DNA of 64,000 nt from Spirochaetes bacterium GWB1_60_80 (GCA_001829185.1 MIAR01000041.1:90625-154624), one strand, 5' to 3'; numbered from the stretch's first letter, positions 16,832-25,689 are shown. Made by a program: numbers and translations. The notes: generated by a model not told the origin, from the letters alone.

Positions 16832-17464
16832 ATGTCGAATCAAGTTATGCCGCTTTCTGGGTCCAATGAGGCGCTGGGCGAGCGTCGGCAGCAGGTGATG
16901 GATACATTGACCGAGGCTTTTGCCCAAGGCTATCTGGATATGGAAGCCTACGAAAAACGGGTCGACCAGGCTAACGATGCTACTCTGCCGGCCACCCTGG
17001 ATCACTTAGTGCTTGACCTGCCAACCAACCTGCACGTCGCCAAGCCGGCCGCGGCCGGTCGTCGATCTGCCGCCAGAGCCACGGTATCGTCGGTGGTCGG
17101 CACTAACACTGACATAGTCGGCATGCCGCGCATGAATACCGCTTGCATCATGAGTGAACGCCACCTGGATGGTAACTGGCTGCAAAGCGACAAGGTTTCC
17201 ACGTTCACCGTCATGGGCTCAACCAAGCTGGACTTTACCGAGGTTGACTTGCCGCCCGGACCGACGCATGTCGAGGTGTTCACGGTCATGGGCGAGGTCA
17301 AGTTGATTGTGCCGGCCGACGTGCCGGTCAACTTTGGGGTGGCGGCTATCATGGGCGAGGCTCGGGTGGAAAAAAACGTTAATCGCCAAGTCCGTGGCGC
17401 AACCAGCTGGCTAGAGGTCAAGGGTCTGGTGGTGATGGGCGAGGTTCGGGTGCGCCAGGGCTAA
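16832..17464 (+). CDS. DUF1707/LiaF-like envelope-stress protein
   Basis: 210 residues. Residues about 8-60 (RRQQVMDTLTEAFAQGYLDM, EKRVDQANDA) form a DUF1707/SHOCT-like helical module, and the C-terminal 110 residues form the glycine-rich beta domain of LiaF-type cell-wall-active antibiotic response proteins, with the repeating FTVMGSTKLDF, FTVMGEVKLIVP and AAIMGEARVEKN strands. No transmembrane segment is visible, unlike full-length LiaF. The start was placed at the second ATG (16832) because GGAG is 7 nt upstream of it, whereas the first ATG (16826) is too close. A bidirectional terminator follows. Confidence 0.8.
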   Translation: MSNQVMPLSGSNEALGERRQQVMDTLTEAFAQGYLDMEAYEKRVDQANDATLPATLDHLVLDLPTNLHVAKPAAAGRRSAARATVSSVVGTNTDIVGMPRMNTACIMSERHLDGNWLQSDKVSTFTVMGSTKLDFTEVDLPPGPTHVEVFTVMGEVKLIVPADVPVNFGVAAIMGEARVEKNVNRQVRGATSWLEVKGLVVMGEVRVRQG

Positions 17465-17487
17465 GCGTCTGCCGCTTAAGCAACCGA

Positions 17488-17516
17488 AAAAAACCGGCCA
17501 GGGCGGCCGGTTTTTT
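17488..17516. terminator. Bidirectional intrinsic terminator
   Basis: Stem CCGGCC/GGCCGG with a 5-nt loop, flanked by A6 on the left and T6 on the right. It therefore works for both the LiaF-like gene (plus) and the MGH1 hydrolase (minus), which converge here. Confidence 0.9.
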
Positions 17517-18958
17517 CATATCTTGTCGATCAGCATCGAGCATTTGCCCGAGGGGATGGGCAGGGTCTTTTTCTTGCGTCCCAGCACATTGATGGTAAAA
17601 TAATATAGTTTTTCCGATTCCATGTGGATTTCCCAACCGCGGCCGCCCGACTTGTTGGACAGGATGGTAACCATGTTGCGTTTCAGGCTGAGGTTCTCGA
17701 TGCCCATGATTTCCAGGTTGGGAATGATCCAGTCGACGGTCTTGCGCGGCAATGAGACCGACAGGCCGATGATGTTTTCGATCATCAGGGCGACGGTGGA
17801 CAGGCCGGTATAGGCCAGGAACTGGGGCCGCGGCCACTCTGGATGGTCCGGCCAAACGGCCCGGCCTTCGTTTTGGGGCTGGTAGGCTTCCCAAAGGGTC
17901 TGCTTGTTCTCGCCATTGGGATGGGCTGAATCGAGAATGAAATAGAGGTGGCGGATGGCACAAGCCCGGGCCAATTCCCAGTGGTTATATTTTTCCAGGC
18001 CCTTGATGATCATGTAGGTGAACGGCGGGATGACCGAACCGCGATAACCCATGCCGCGCTTGTCGTAATCGGGGTGGTCGACCGACAATGTGGGGAAGGG
18101 GTTTTCGGTGCCAAAGCTGTTCGGGTTGGTTAGGTGCTCGATGAGGCGCTCAGAGCGGTCTTCGTTGACGATCTCGGCCAGCAAGGCCCAGAAGGCGCCG
18201 ATGGTTTTAATGGGTACCTGGTGCTCGGCAGCGTCGATGTCGTAATAGAAGGCATCGCTGTCGTTCCACATCATGGTATTGAGGCGTGTCTTGAGCGAGA
18301 AGTAATTGCGCTTATATATGAAGGAAATGTCTTTGTCGTTGAGAATGTCGCCGAGCGCCGCCATGTACATGGCATTGATGGTCATGCAAACCGTGAAGTC
18401 GACGTGGTAAGCGGCGTTGCCGCGTGGCGAGTTGGGCATGCCGGTGGCAGCCACCGGCGTCTCGAAAAGGCCGTTTGGCCGCTTGAAGGTTGTCTCGATC
18501 CAGGAATAGTAGCGCTGGAGGGCGGGCATTACTTCCTTGACGCGTTTTTTGTTGGCGGTTTTATGGTAGAGGTTGTACTCAGCCCAGGCAAACAGCGGTA
18601 TGCCGAGGCCTTCCGGGTTTTCCGGCGGCAGCCAGGCATCACCCGAGGCGATGTCGTAGCGCCAGCGGATGGCCCCGTTGGTTTCCTGCTTGCTGTATAG
18701 CGCATCCAAGCCGTTGGAGGCTGGATAGATACGATTGGAGTATACCAGATAGAAGGAAGAGAAAATCTGTTCGGCCTGGTCGAGCGTGCCAGACGGAGGG
18801 TAGAAAAAAAATTTGCCGCCGCCGATGCCGCTCTCCGGTGGGGCGGTGGTCCAGTGGTCTTCGATCCAAGCCCAACTGCGATCATATATGTCAACGAAAT
18901 CTTGATCGTAAAAGTGAATGTTCGGAAAATCCCGTTTGTTCAAGGATGAAACTCCCAC
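17516..18958 (-). CDS. MGH1-type glycoside hydrolase (GH63-like (alpha/alpha)6 barrel)
   Basis: 480 residues, no signal peptide, so cytoplasmic. Typical segments of the mannosylglycerate-hydrolase-like/GH63 fold are visible: SGDAWLPPENPEGLGIPLFAW with a likely acidic residue near 120, LQRYYSWIETTF, MWNDSDAFYYDID near 240, GYRGSVIPPFTYMIIKGL near 325, and LWEAYQPQNEGRAVWPD with a candidate catalytic glutamate near 390. The substrate is probably an alpha-linked disaccharide or glycosyl-glycerate. GTG 18958 opens the frame, but TTG 18943 has a better-placed GGGAG upstream, so the true start may be five codons shorter. A strong promoter lies upstream in an AT-rich stretch. Confidence 0.82.
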   Translation of the reverse strand: MGVSSLNKRDFPNIHFYDQDFVDIYDRSWAWIEDHWTTAPPESGIGGGKFFFYPPSGTLDQAEQIFSSFYLVYSNRIYPASNGLDALYSKQETNGAIRWRYDIASGDAWLPPENPEGLGIPLFAWAEYNLYHKTANKKRVKEVMPALQRYYSWIETTFKRPNGLFETPVAATGMPNSPRGNAAYHVDFTVCMTINAMYMAALGDILNDKDISFIYKRNYFSLKTRLNTMMWNDSDAFYYDIDAAEHQVPIKTIGAFWALLAEIVNEDRSERLIEHLTNPNSFGTENPFPTLSVDHPDYDKRGMGYRGSVIPPFTYMIIKGLEKYNHWELARACAIRHLYFILDSAHPNGENKQTLWEAYQPQNEGRAVWPDHPEWPRPQFLAYTGLSTVALMIENIIGLSVSLPRKTVDWIIPNLEIMGIENLSLKRNMVTILSNKSGGRGWEIHMESEKLYYFTINVLGRKKKTLPIPSGKCSMLIDKI

Positions 18959-19039
18959 CTGCAGAATGCGGATGAACGTAGTAAACGTGACACTTTTCTA
19001 GTAAATGCCATAGAACGAGAAACGTTACAACAGTATACC

Positions 19040-19068
19040 AATATAATCGTGACGTCGCCTTTTGTCAA
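19040..19068 (-). promoter_or_regulatory. Strong predicted sigma-70 promoter of the MGH1 hydrolase
   Basis: TTGACA (perfect), 17-nt spacer, TATATT. The leader is about 75 nt. Two AACGT-centred half palindromes (around 18973-18990 and 19018-19030) sit downstream of the -10 and could bind a LacI-type sugar repressor; that part is speculative. Confidence 0.75.
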
Positions 19069-19118
19069 ATTATTTGTATGAAAAATCATATAGTGTGACG
19101 GGGAAACCGGCGTTTTCC

Positions 19119-20405
19119 TTAGTTTTTTAGGGTGGTGATGGCTTCGGCGACCCGGATGCCCGAGGCCCAGGCGCCGGTAATGCCGCGGCTGGTGCCGGCG
19201 CCGTCCCCGGCCAAGTACAGATGGGGGATGGCCCGGAAGCTGGCCGGATCCTCAAAGACCGGCTTGTTGGCATAGGTTTTTATTTCCGGGTAGTACATGA
19301 TGGTCGACGGGTGCAGGACGCCGGGCACGATAGTATCGAGCAGCTTCAAGGAGTCCCACAAGGCGCGCATAATTTTAGCCGGCACGGCTAGTCCCAGATC
19401 GCCCGGGACGCACGACGGCAAGCTGGGTTCGAAATCGTAGAGGTCACCACAAAAGCCGTCCTGGGTGGAACGGCGGCCCAACCGAAAGTCGCCCACCCGT
19501 TGCATGATGGGGTGGCCGCCACCCAGCAGCATGGCTTGCTCACCCAGCGCGCGGGCATAGGCTTGGCCGGAAGCCAGGGGCTGGGTCAGGCCGACGGTCT
19601 TGAGCATGGCAAAGTTGGCCAACCCGTTGGCCGGGTGCTTGTCCGACCACGCATGGCCGTTAACACTGTACCAAACGCCGGCGTTGTCTTGGTATTTTTC
19701 CTGAACTACGTGGGCGCAGCGCGAATTGGTGCAAAAGGTGCGCGTTTTCTTGTGAAATAGGAACTTGGGGTCGTAATAATCCTGGACGATCGGGTAGCGT
19801 TCCTCCCGGAGCTCGACGCGGATACCGACGTCGATACTGTTGTCGACATAGTTGATGCCGTTGGTCTTCATGACACTCTGTAGAAAGGCAAAGCCGGCTC
19901 GGCCCGGAGCCAGTAGCAGGTCGTCGTAACTTAGTTCACGCCGGTTGGTGGTCAGCCGGCGGGCCTGGGCATCGATGGCGATGGCCTCCTCGCCTAGCGC
20001 CAGTTCAGCTCCCAGGGCAGTAAGCCGCGCGCACAGCGTCTTGATCAGTTCCAGGCCGCCATCGGTGCCCAGGTGGGCTTGGCGAATCTCCAGCAGCGTC
20101 ACGCCGAGCCGGTCGGCCCGCCGGCGGTAGGTGTCGATATCGTGTTTCTCAAGAATGGCCGGCTTGAGGAAGGTTTCGATCTGGTTGAGGTAGCGTTTGG
20201 CCTGGACTTCGGTCCAGACGGTATCGGCGAAGCCGATCGGCCAGCTGAAGTTCATCTTGCAGTCGTTGCGCAGGCCGCCGGACGAATACTGGTTGCGGTC
20301 GAGGATGAGAAGCCGGCAGGCCGGGTTGGCTGCGAGGAGGCTGAAGGCGGCGCCCAGTCCGGCCGGTCCCGAGCCGACGATGATAACGTCGAATTCGCTT
20401 TTCAT
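19119..20405 (-). CDS. FAD-dependent oxidoreductase, COG2509-like
   Basis: 428 residues. An N-terminal Rossmann dinucleotide motif DVIIVGSGPAGLGAAFSL binds FAD (residues 4-21). The central part has the family pattern GIRVELREERYP and a conserved segment with two cysteines (RTFCTNSRCAHVV near 225), and the C-terminus has the second FAD contact LYLAGDGAGTSRGI. This resembles the uncharacterised FAD-dependent dehydrogenases of COG2509. ATG 20405 was chosen because the Rossmann fold begins there and a promoter ends 6 nt upstream. It lies downstream of the hydrogenase operon but behind a terminator, so a shared redox role is only suggested. Confidence 0.85.
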   Translation of the reverse strand: MKSEFDVIIVGSGPAGLGAAFSLLAANPACRLLILDRNQYSSGGLRNDCKMNFSWPIGFADTVWTEVQAKRYLNQIETFLKPAILEKHDIDTYRRRADRLGVTLLEIRQAHLGTDGGLELIKTLCARLTALGAELALGEEAIAIDAQARRLTTNRRELSYDDLLLAPGRAGFAFLQSVMKTNGINYVDNSIDVGIRVELREERYPIVQDYYDPKFLFHKKTRTFCTNSRCAHVVQEKYQDNAGVWYSVNGHAWSDKHPANGLANFAMLKTVGLTQPLASGQAYARALGEQAMLLGGGHPIMQRVGDFRLGRRSTQDGFCGDLYDFEPSLPSCVPGDLGLAVPAKIMRALWDSLKLLDTIVPGVLHPSTIMYYPEIKTYANKPVFEDPASFRAIPHLYLAGDGAGTSRGITGAWASGIRVAEAITTLKN

Positions 20406-20411
20406 GCCGGC

Positions 20412-20440
20412 AGTATAGCCTACTTGCGACGGGCTGTCAG
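20412..20440 (-). promoter_or_regulatory. Predicted leaderless promoter of the COG2509-like flavoprotein
   Basis: CTGACA, 17-nt spacer, TATACT, then 6 nt to ATG 20405. Confidence 0.65.
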
Positions 20441-20507
20441 CCGCTACGTGGTTTTCCACCTGGGGGCGGCGAGGTTGGTCGGTCGGTGGGGCGGTCGGTC
20501 AGTCAGA

Positions 20508-20539
20508 TAAAAGAACGGCCTCCCGGTTGGGAGGCCGTT
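20508..20539 (-). terminator. Intrinsic terminator of the hydrogenase operon
   Basis: A GC-rich 10-11-bp stem (ACGGCCTCCC/GGGAGGCCGT) with a 4-nt loop, followed on the minus strand by TCTTTTATCT. It lies about 50 bases after the hydA stop. Confidence 0.88.
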
Positions 20540-20585
20540 GGTTCGAAGTTGGCGGGCGGCTGGGTTGCCTGGTCGCCCGGGCGAC

Positions 20586-22340
20586 TTACTTGGAGTAGAT
20601 CGGCTGCTTCTCGTAATGGGTGTGCAAAAGTTCGTGTGCCTTGTGGCCGTTGGGCTCGCCCAGGAATTCCTGGTATACCTTGGTGATGAAGGGATTGTGG
20701 TGCGAGCAGCGGAAAGTGCTCTTGACATCGTCGCTGTAGATGCCGTTGATGCGCAACTGACGAACTTCGTCGGTGGCGCCGTAGGGCTGGCCGCCACCGC
20801 CGATGCACCCGCCGCGGCAGGCCATGACTTCGATGAAGTGCCATGGCACTTCTTTGCCTTCGGCCTTAGCCGCGCGGACTCGGTCTAGGACCTCGGCGAT
20901 GTTACCCATCTGGTGGGCCACGGCGACGCGCACGTCGGTGCCCTTGATGTTAACGCGAGCTTCCTTGATGCCGGAAATGCCGCGTACGCCGGTGAAGTTT
21001 ACGTCCTTCAAGTCTTCCTTGGTTACCAAGAAGTAGGCCGAGCGCAGGGCGGCTTCCATGACGCCGCCGGTGGCGCCGAAAATGGTGCCGGCACCGGTGT
21101 ACGGACCCATCGGGCTGTCGGCGTCCTCTTCGGGCAGGTTGACCAGGTCGATGCCGGCCTGCTTGATCATGCGGGCCAGTTCGCGGGTGGTCAGCACTAC
21201 GTCAACGTCGCGCTCGCCAGAAGAATACATGTCCTTGTTGCGGCCGCTCTCGTGCTTCTTGGCGGTGCAGGGCATGATCGAAACCGAGAAGATCTTCTTC
21301 TTGTCTACTTTGGCCTGATCGGCCCAGTAGGTCTTGATCATGGCGCCCATCATCTGCTGCGGGCTCTTGGCGGTGGAAAAGTTGGGGATCATGTCGGGGT
21401 AGTACTTCTGCATGTAATCGACCCAGGCCGGGCAGCAGCTGGTGATCAGCGGCAGTTCGCCTTTGCCTTCCACGAAGCGCTTGATGAACTCGGTGCCTTC
21501 TTCGAGGATGGTCAGGTCGGCGGCGAAGTTGGTGTCGAAGACCACGTCAAAGCCGAGGCGGCGCAAGGCGGTGTAGATCTTGCGGGTGATGAGGGTGCCA
21601 GGCGGCAGGCCGAATTCCTCGCCCAGGGCGATACGGACGGCCGGGGCGATCTGTACTACGCAGGTCAGGTCCTCACTGCCGCTCTTCATGAGGGCGTTCC
21701 AGACTTCCTGGGTCTGGTCCATCTCGTAGATGGCGCCGACCGGGCAGTGGGCCGAGCACTGGCCGCATTTGATGCATGGGCCGTCGGCCAGGGCCACGTC
21801 GGCGGCCGGGGCGATGCGGGTCTTCTCGCCGCGGCCCAGGAACTCGATGGCCCAGACGTTTTGCATGTCCTGGCAAACCTTGACGCAGCGACCGCACTTG
21901 ATGCATTTCTCGGGATTGAGCACCAGGGTCTTGGTGGAGGTATCGACCGGCAGGCCTTTGAGCCGTTTGGTGAAGGGCTGCTCGCGGATGCCGAAGTCGG
22001 CGGCCAGGGTCTGCAACTCGCAGGAACCGGAGCGCGGGCACTGCAGGCAGTCGTCCGGATGGTTGGACAGGATCAGCTCGATGACTGTCTTGCGTACCTG
22101 GACGATTTCCGGGTCATGGGTGATGATGCTCATGCCTTCCTCGATGGGGGTACAGCAGGCGCGCAGCATTTTGGGGCTCTTCTCCACCTTGACCACGCAG
22201 ATGCCGCAGGCCGCCCAGGCCGGCAGATCGTCGTTGTAGCAGAGCTTGGGGATATTTATGTTCATCTTGGCGGCGGCGTCCAGTATGGTGGTACCGTGCG
22301 CTACCTGGACGGGAATACCGTTTATCTTGGCGTTGACCAT
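20586..22340 (-). CDS. hydA: [FeFe] hydrogenase catalytic subunit HydA/HndD (NADH- and ferredoxin-linked, trimeric type)
   Basis: 584 residues, cytoplasmic. An N-terminal NuoG-like [2Fe-2S] domain (CYNDDLPAWAACGIC with CC further on, residues 1-75) is followed by the His-ligated [4Fe-4S] motif HPDDCLQCPRSGSC near 95, two classical [4Fe-4S] motifs (CIKCGRCVKVC, CIKCGQCSAHCPVG), and the H-cluster domain. All three H-cluster signatures are intact: TSCCPAW near 300, MPCTAKKHE near 355 and MACRGGCIGGGGQP near 505. It oxidises or produces H2. Its length matches HndD, and with HydB and HydC it should form the electron-bifurcating or NADH-linked complex. It is the last gene of the operon, 15 bases after hydB. 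Confidence 0.96.
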   Translation of the reverse strand: MVNAKINGIPVQVAHGTTILDAAAKMNINIPKLCYNDDLPAWAACGICVVKVEKSPKMLRACCTPIEEGMSIITHDPEIVQVRKTVIELILSNHPDDCLQCPRSGSCELQTLAADFGIREQPFTKRLKGLPVDTSTKTLVLNPEKCIKCGRCVKVCQDMQNVWAIEFLGRGEKTRIAPAADVALADGPCIKCGQCSAHCPVGAIYEMDQTQEVWNALMKSGSEDLTCVVQIAPAVRIALGEEFGLPPGTLITRKIYTALRRLGFDVVFDTNFAADLTILEEGTEFIKRFVEGKGELPLITSCCPAWVDYMQKYYPDMIPNFSTAKSPQQMMGAMIKTYWADQAKVDKKKIFSVSIMPCTAKKHESGRNKDMYSSGERDVDVVLTTRELARMIKQAGIDLVNLPEEDADSPMGPYTGAGTIFGATGGVMEAALRSAYFLVTKEDLKDVNFTGVRGISGIKEARVNIKGTDVRVAVAHQMGNIAEVLDRVRAAKAEGKEVPWHFIEVMACRGGCIGGGGQPYGATDEVRQLRINGIYSDDVKSTFRCSHHNPFITKVYQEFLGEPNGHKAHELLHTHYEKQPIYSK

Positions 22341-22355
22341 TGGTCCTGCTCCTTC

Positions 22356-24140
22356 TTATTTCTTGAGTACGGCGCTGAACTTGCAGACCGCGAAGCATTC
22401 GCCGCACTTGATGCACTTGCTGGCGTCGATGGTGTACTTCTCGGTCTTGCTGCCGGAGATGCAGTTCACCGGGCATTTGCGCGCGCAGAGGCTGCAGCCG
22501 ATGCACTTGTTTTTGTCAATGCTGTATGTGACCAAATCCTTACATTTTCCGGAACGGCAGGTGCCATTGATATGCTCCAGGTAGACTTCGCGGAAACGCT
22601 TGATGGTGGACAGCGTCGGGTTTGGCGCGGTTTGGCCCAGGCCGCAGAGGGCGGCGCGCTTCAGGGCGTGGCCGATCTTCTCCAGCTTGTCCAGGTCTTC
22701 CAGCTTGCCCAGGCCTTTGGTGATCTTCTCCACGATGTCGTGCATCTGGGCGGTGCCGATGCGGCAGGGTGAACACTTGCCGCAGGATTCGTCGACGCAG
22801 AATTCCATATAGAACTTGGAAACGTCGACCACGCAGTCGTCCTCGTCCATGACTATCAAGCCACCGGAGCCCATCATCGAGCCCAGGGATGTCAGGCTCT
22901 CGTAATCGATCGGGGTATCCAGGTACTCGGCGGTGATGATGCCGCCGGATGGTCCGCCAGTCTGGGCGCCGAGGAATTTCTTGCCGCTCTTGATGCCGCC
23001 GCCAATGTCGTAGATGATTTCGCGCAGGGTGGTGCCCATGGGGACTTCCACTAAGCCGGAATTCTTGATCTTGCCGGTGAGGGCGAAGACTTTGGTGCCT
23101 TTGGAGGTCTCGGTGCCGATCTTGGCAAACCAGTCGCCGCCGCGGGTCAGGATGACCGGGATATTGGCCCAGGTCTCGACGTTGTTGATGACGGTCGGCT
23201 TGCCCCATAGGCCTTTGATGGCCGGGAAGGGCGGGCGCGGGATGGGCATACCGCGGTTGCCTTCGATGGACTGTAGCAAGGCGGTTTCCTCGCCGCAGAC
23301 GAAGGCGCCAGCGCCCAGGCGGATCTCGATGTCGAAGGAGAAGCCGGAACCGAGGATGTTGTCGCCCAGGAGGCCGTATTCGCGGGCCTGCTTGATGGCA
23401 ATCTTGAGGCGCTCGATGGCCAGCGGGTACTCGGCTCGGATGTAGACGAAGCCTTTGCTGGCGCCGATGGTATATCCGCAAACCGTCATGGCTTCCAGCA
23501 CGGAATGGGGGTCGCCCTCAATGGTGGAACGGTCCATGTAAGCGCCTGGGTCGCCTTCGTCGGCGTTACAGACTACGTACTTCTGGTCCGAGACCGGGCC
23601 GCGCGAAAATTCCCACTTGCGCCAGGTGGGGAAGCCGGCGCCGCCGCGGCCGCGCAAGCCGGATTTCTTGAGTTCGGCAATGACGCCGTCTTGTTTGTAC
23701 TCGAAAAGAGCCTTCTCCAGGCCGATATAACCCTCGCGGGCGATGTATTCGTCGATATTTTCGGGATTGATAATGCCGCAGTTGCGCAGGACAATGCGGT
23801 ACTGCTTTTGGTAGAAGCCGATTTCTTCGGTCTTGATGCGTTTGGCGTTGGAATCGTCCTGGTAGAGCAGACGCGTAACCTCGCGGCCTTTGATGATCTG
23901 CTCGGCGATGATTTCTTTCGCGTCCGCCGGTTTCACTTCCACATAGAAAGATTCGGCTGGCAGGACTTTAACGATGGGGCCCTTTTCGCAGAAACCGAAG
24001 CAGCCCGTCTTGACGATCTGGACGTCCTTGGCGACGCCCTGGGCTTCGGCTTGCGCGTGGAGCTCCTTGAATATGTCGTCGGCCTTGCTGGATTCGCAGC
24101 CAGTGCCGCCGCATACCAGAATGAATTGCTTGTACGCCAT
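22356..24140 (-). CDS. hydB: Hydrogenase beta subunit HydB/HndC (NuoF-like, NADH-binding)
   Basis: 594 residues. An N-terminal thioredoxin-like [2Fe-2S] domain (CGGTGCESS near 10, CFGFCEKGP near 50) precedes the NuoF core: RGRGGAGFPTWRKW and CNADEGDPGAYMDR for FMN and NADH near 185-230, the SLBB domain, and a [4Fe-4S] motif ESCGKCSPCRIG near 470. The C-terminus (about 535-594) carries two [4Fe-4S] ferredoxin motifs, CIGCSLCARKCPVNC and CIKCGECFAVC. This is the standard bifurcating-hydrogenase HydB layout. ATG 24140 was chosen because the Trx-like fold starts there and GGAGG lies upstream; the longer frame is antisense-like through hndB. Confidence 0.95.
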   Translation of the reverse strand: MAYKQFILVCGGTGCESSKADDIFKELHAQAEAQGVAKDVQIVKTGCFGFCEKGPIVKVLPAESFYVEVKPADAKEIIAEQIIKGREVTRLLYQDDSNAKRIKTEEIGFYQKQYRIVLRNCGIINPENIDEYIAREGYIGLEKALFEYKQDGVIAELKKSGLRGRGGAGFPTWRKWEFSRGPVSDQKYVVCNADEGDPGAYMDRSTIEGDPHSVLEAMTVCGYTIGASKGFVYIRAEYPLAIERLKIAIKQAREYGLLGDNILGSGFSFDIEIRLGAGAFVCGEETALLQSIEGNRGMPIPRPPFPAIKGLWGKPTVINNVETWANIPVILTRGGDWFAKIGTETSKGTKVFALTGKIKNSGLVEVPMGTTLREIIYDIGGGIKSGKKFLGAQTGGPSGGIITAEYLDTPIDYESLTSLGSMMGSGGLIVMDEDDCVVDVSKFYMEFCVDESCGKCSPCRIGTAQMHDIVEKITKGLGKLEDLDKLEKIGHALKRAALCGLGQTAPNPTLSTIKRFREVYLEHINGTCRSGKCKDLVTYSIDKNKCIGCSLCARKCPVNCISGSKTEKYTIDASKCIKCGECFAVCKFSAVLKK

Positions 24141-24159
24141 TGTATTGGAGCCTCCGTGC

Positions 24160-24555
24160 TTACTTGCTGATGATATCGATCGCCGGGCGATCGTAGATGT
24201 GACCGTTGACCATTTTGTGGTCAACCAGATGCTTGCGGACGATGTCCGCGGCCACGGCGGCGTCGACGCGGCCATAGATGGTGGCCGGCATGCCGGGAAC
24301 GATGACTTCGACGGTCGGCTCGACATGGCAGAGACCCATGCAGCCGGTCTGGCGGATCACCACGTTGGCGCCGATCTTGAATTCGTCCACCGCCTTGACG
24401 ATGGCGTCGAAGGATTCCTTGGCGCCGGCGGCGATTCCGCAAGTGCCCATGCCGACGATTACCTGAATTTCTTTGCCTTCAGTCTCGCGCCGGGTCATCT
24501 CGCCCTTGGTCTCCTCGCGGAGCTTGCGGAGCTGATCCAGGGTCATTTTAGCCAT
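24160..24555 (-). CDS. hndB: HndB-like [2Fe-2S] ferredoxin subunit of the hydrogenase
   Basis: 131 residues. An N-terminal helix (MTLDQLRKLREETKGEM) is followed by a thioredoxin-like [2Fe-2S] fold whose cluster ligands are in GMGTCGIAAGA and RQTGCMGLCHVEP; the fourth cysteine of some homologues is not obvious. HndB proteins accompany HndA, HndC and HndD in NADP/NADH-linked [FeFe] hydrogenases and probably help electron transfer. It lies 20 bases upstream of hydB, behind an AGAGGAG site. Confidence 0.9.
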   Translation of the reverse strand: MAKMTLDQLRKLREETKGEMTRRETEGKEIQVIVGMGTCGIAAGAKESFDAIVKAVDEFKIGANVVIRQTGCMGLCHVEPTVEVIVPGMPATIYGRVDAAVAADIVRKHLVDHKMVNGHIYDRPAIDIISK

Positions 24556-24659
24556 AGTTCGATGTCTCCTCTGTTAATACTTTGTTGTCCGGGTGGCTTT
24601 GGCTGCCCGGATAGCTGGCGGCATTTAACGGCGTCAGCTATCCGGCTGAGCCGTCAGCT

Positions 24660-25205
24660 TCAGGCTGACGCAATTTCCTGGGATTCCAGGAATTGCCTGG
24701 CCAGGAGCAGGGCGTTAGCGTCGCCGAAGCCGCCTAGCGCGTCTCGCAATTCCAGACGGTTCACCTGGTAGTCGATATCCGACGCCGGGTTAGCTCGCCT
24801 GACATGGATGTCATAATCACCGTCGAAGCACATGATGGACAGTAGCAAGCCGGGCAAGTCGCCCAGCGGCGGCGTGTCCAGGTGCTCGGCCGGGAAGCGG
24901 AAATACAGTTTGGTCCCCACGCCCGGTTCCGAGTGCAGATTCCAGTCGCCGCCTACCTGTTGTACGGCCTGTACCAGGAACGGAATGCCCAGTCCGACTT
25001 TTCGCCGGCGGTGCTTGACCCCGTCGGTAAAGTACGGATCCTGCGCCCGCTTTTGAGTCGCCTGGTCCATGCCCTGGCCGTTGTCGTCAATACCGACGCT
25101 GATGAAGCCGGCGGCCTCTTCAATAACGAGCTGTATGTGACTAGCGTGGGCCTCGATCGAGTTTTGCACCAAATCGAGCACGAAATCGCATATCGTAAAA
25201 TGCAC
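24660..25205 (-). CDS. HATPase-fold protein of the hydrogenase operon
   Basis: 181 residues. A GHKL-type ATP-binding domain: N-box FVLDLVQNSIEAHAS near residue 10, G1 box DDNGQGM near 41, the lid region, and G2 box GLGIPFLVQAV near 75, then GVGTKLYFRFP. It has no dimerisation or phosphorylated-histidine domain, so it is not a complete sensor kinase; it resembles anti-sigma-factor-type kinases. Similar stand-alone ATPases occur in hydrogenase clusters of Thermotoga and clostridia, where their role is unsettled. It begins with GTG only 4 bases after the hydC stop. The intervals to hydC and hndB show it is part of the operon. Confidence 0.8.
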   Translation of the reverse strand: MHFTICDFVLDLVQNSIEAHASHIQLVIEEAAGFISVGIDDNGQGMDQATQKRAQDPYFTDGVKHRRRKVGLGIPFLVQAVQQVGGDWNLHSEPGVGTKLYFRFPAEHLDTPPLGDLPGLLLSIMCFDGDYDIHVRRANPASDIDYQVNRLELRDALGGFGDANALLLARQFLESQEIASA

Positions 25206-25209
25206 GTTT

Positions 25210-25689
25210 TTAGCCGATAGCCTGGTATTTGGCTACAATGCCAGCCACTTGATCGGTAGTGAGCTTGCCATAGACATCGTCGCCGACCATGAGGACCGGC
25301 GCAAGGCCGCAGCAGCCGACGCAACGAACCGCGTCAATCGAGAACAGGCCGTTGGCGGTGACTTCCGCGCCTTTAATGCCCAGGATACGCTGGGTTTCGT
25401 CCACCAGTTCCTGGCCACCCTTCAGGTAGCAGGCTGTGCCCATGCAGATGGCAATGCGATGTTTGCCGGGCTTGGTGGTCTTAAAATAATGGTAGAATGT
25501 GATGACTCCATAGATCCTGGCTAAAGGCATTTCCAGGTCCCGCGCCAGGCGTTCGGCGGCTTCCCGAGGAATGAACGTGAATTCCTGCTGCACCCGATGC
25601 AGAATCATAATCAGGTTGCCAGGCTTATCCTTCCACTCCCGCACGAAGCTCTCGAGTTCCTTGGAGAACTCAATTTGAGCGACTGCCAT
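25210..25689 (-). CDS. hydC: Hydrogenase gamma subunit HydC/HndA (NuoE-like)
   Basis: 159 residues, the usual NuoE length. A helical N-terminal part (about 1-75) leads to a thioredoxin-like [2Fe-2S] domain with ligands in CMGTACYLKGG near 85 and RCVGCCGLAP near 125. It passes electrons between HydB and HydA. ATG 25689 was chosen because it has a strong GAGGAGG site 7 bases upstream; an open frame continues upstream but would cross the promoter. It is the first gene of the five-gene operon. Confidence 0.94.
   Translation of the reverse strand: MAVAQIEFSKELESFVREWKDKPGNLIMILHRVQQEFTFIPREAAERLARDLEMPLARIYGVITFYHYFKTTKPGKHRIAICMGTACYLKGGQELVDETQRILGIKGAEVTANGLFSIDAVRCVGCCGLAPVLMVGDDVYGKLTTDQVAGIVAKYQAIG

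Noticed and set aside
18960..19030. AACGT-centred repeats before the MGH1 hydrolase as a defined operator
   Set aside because: The half sites are imperfect and unevenly spaced; only noted as a possibility in the promoter entry.
20913..22772. A 619-codon open frame on the plus strand antisense to hydA and hydB
   Set aside because: It mirrors the GC-rich codon pattern of the hydrogenase genes, shows no recognisable domain and has no ribosome site. The minus-strand genes have intact metal-cluster motifs.
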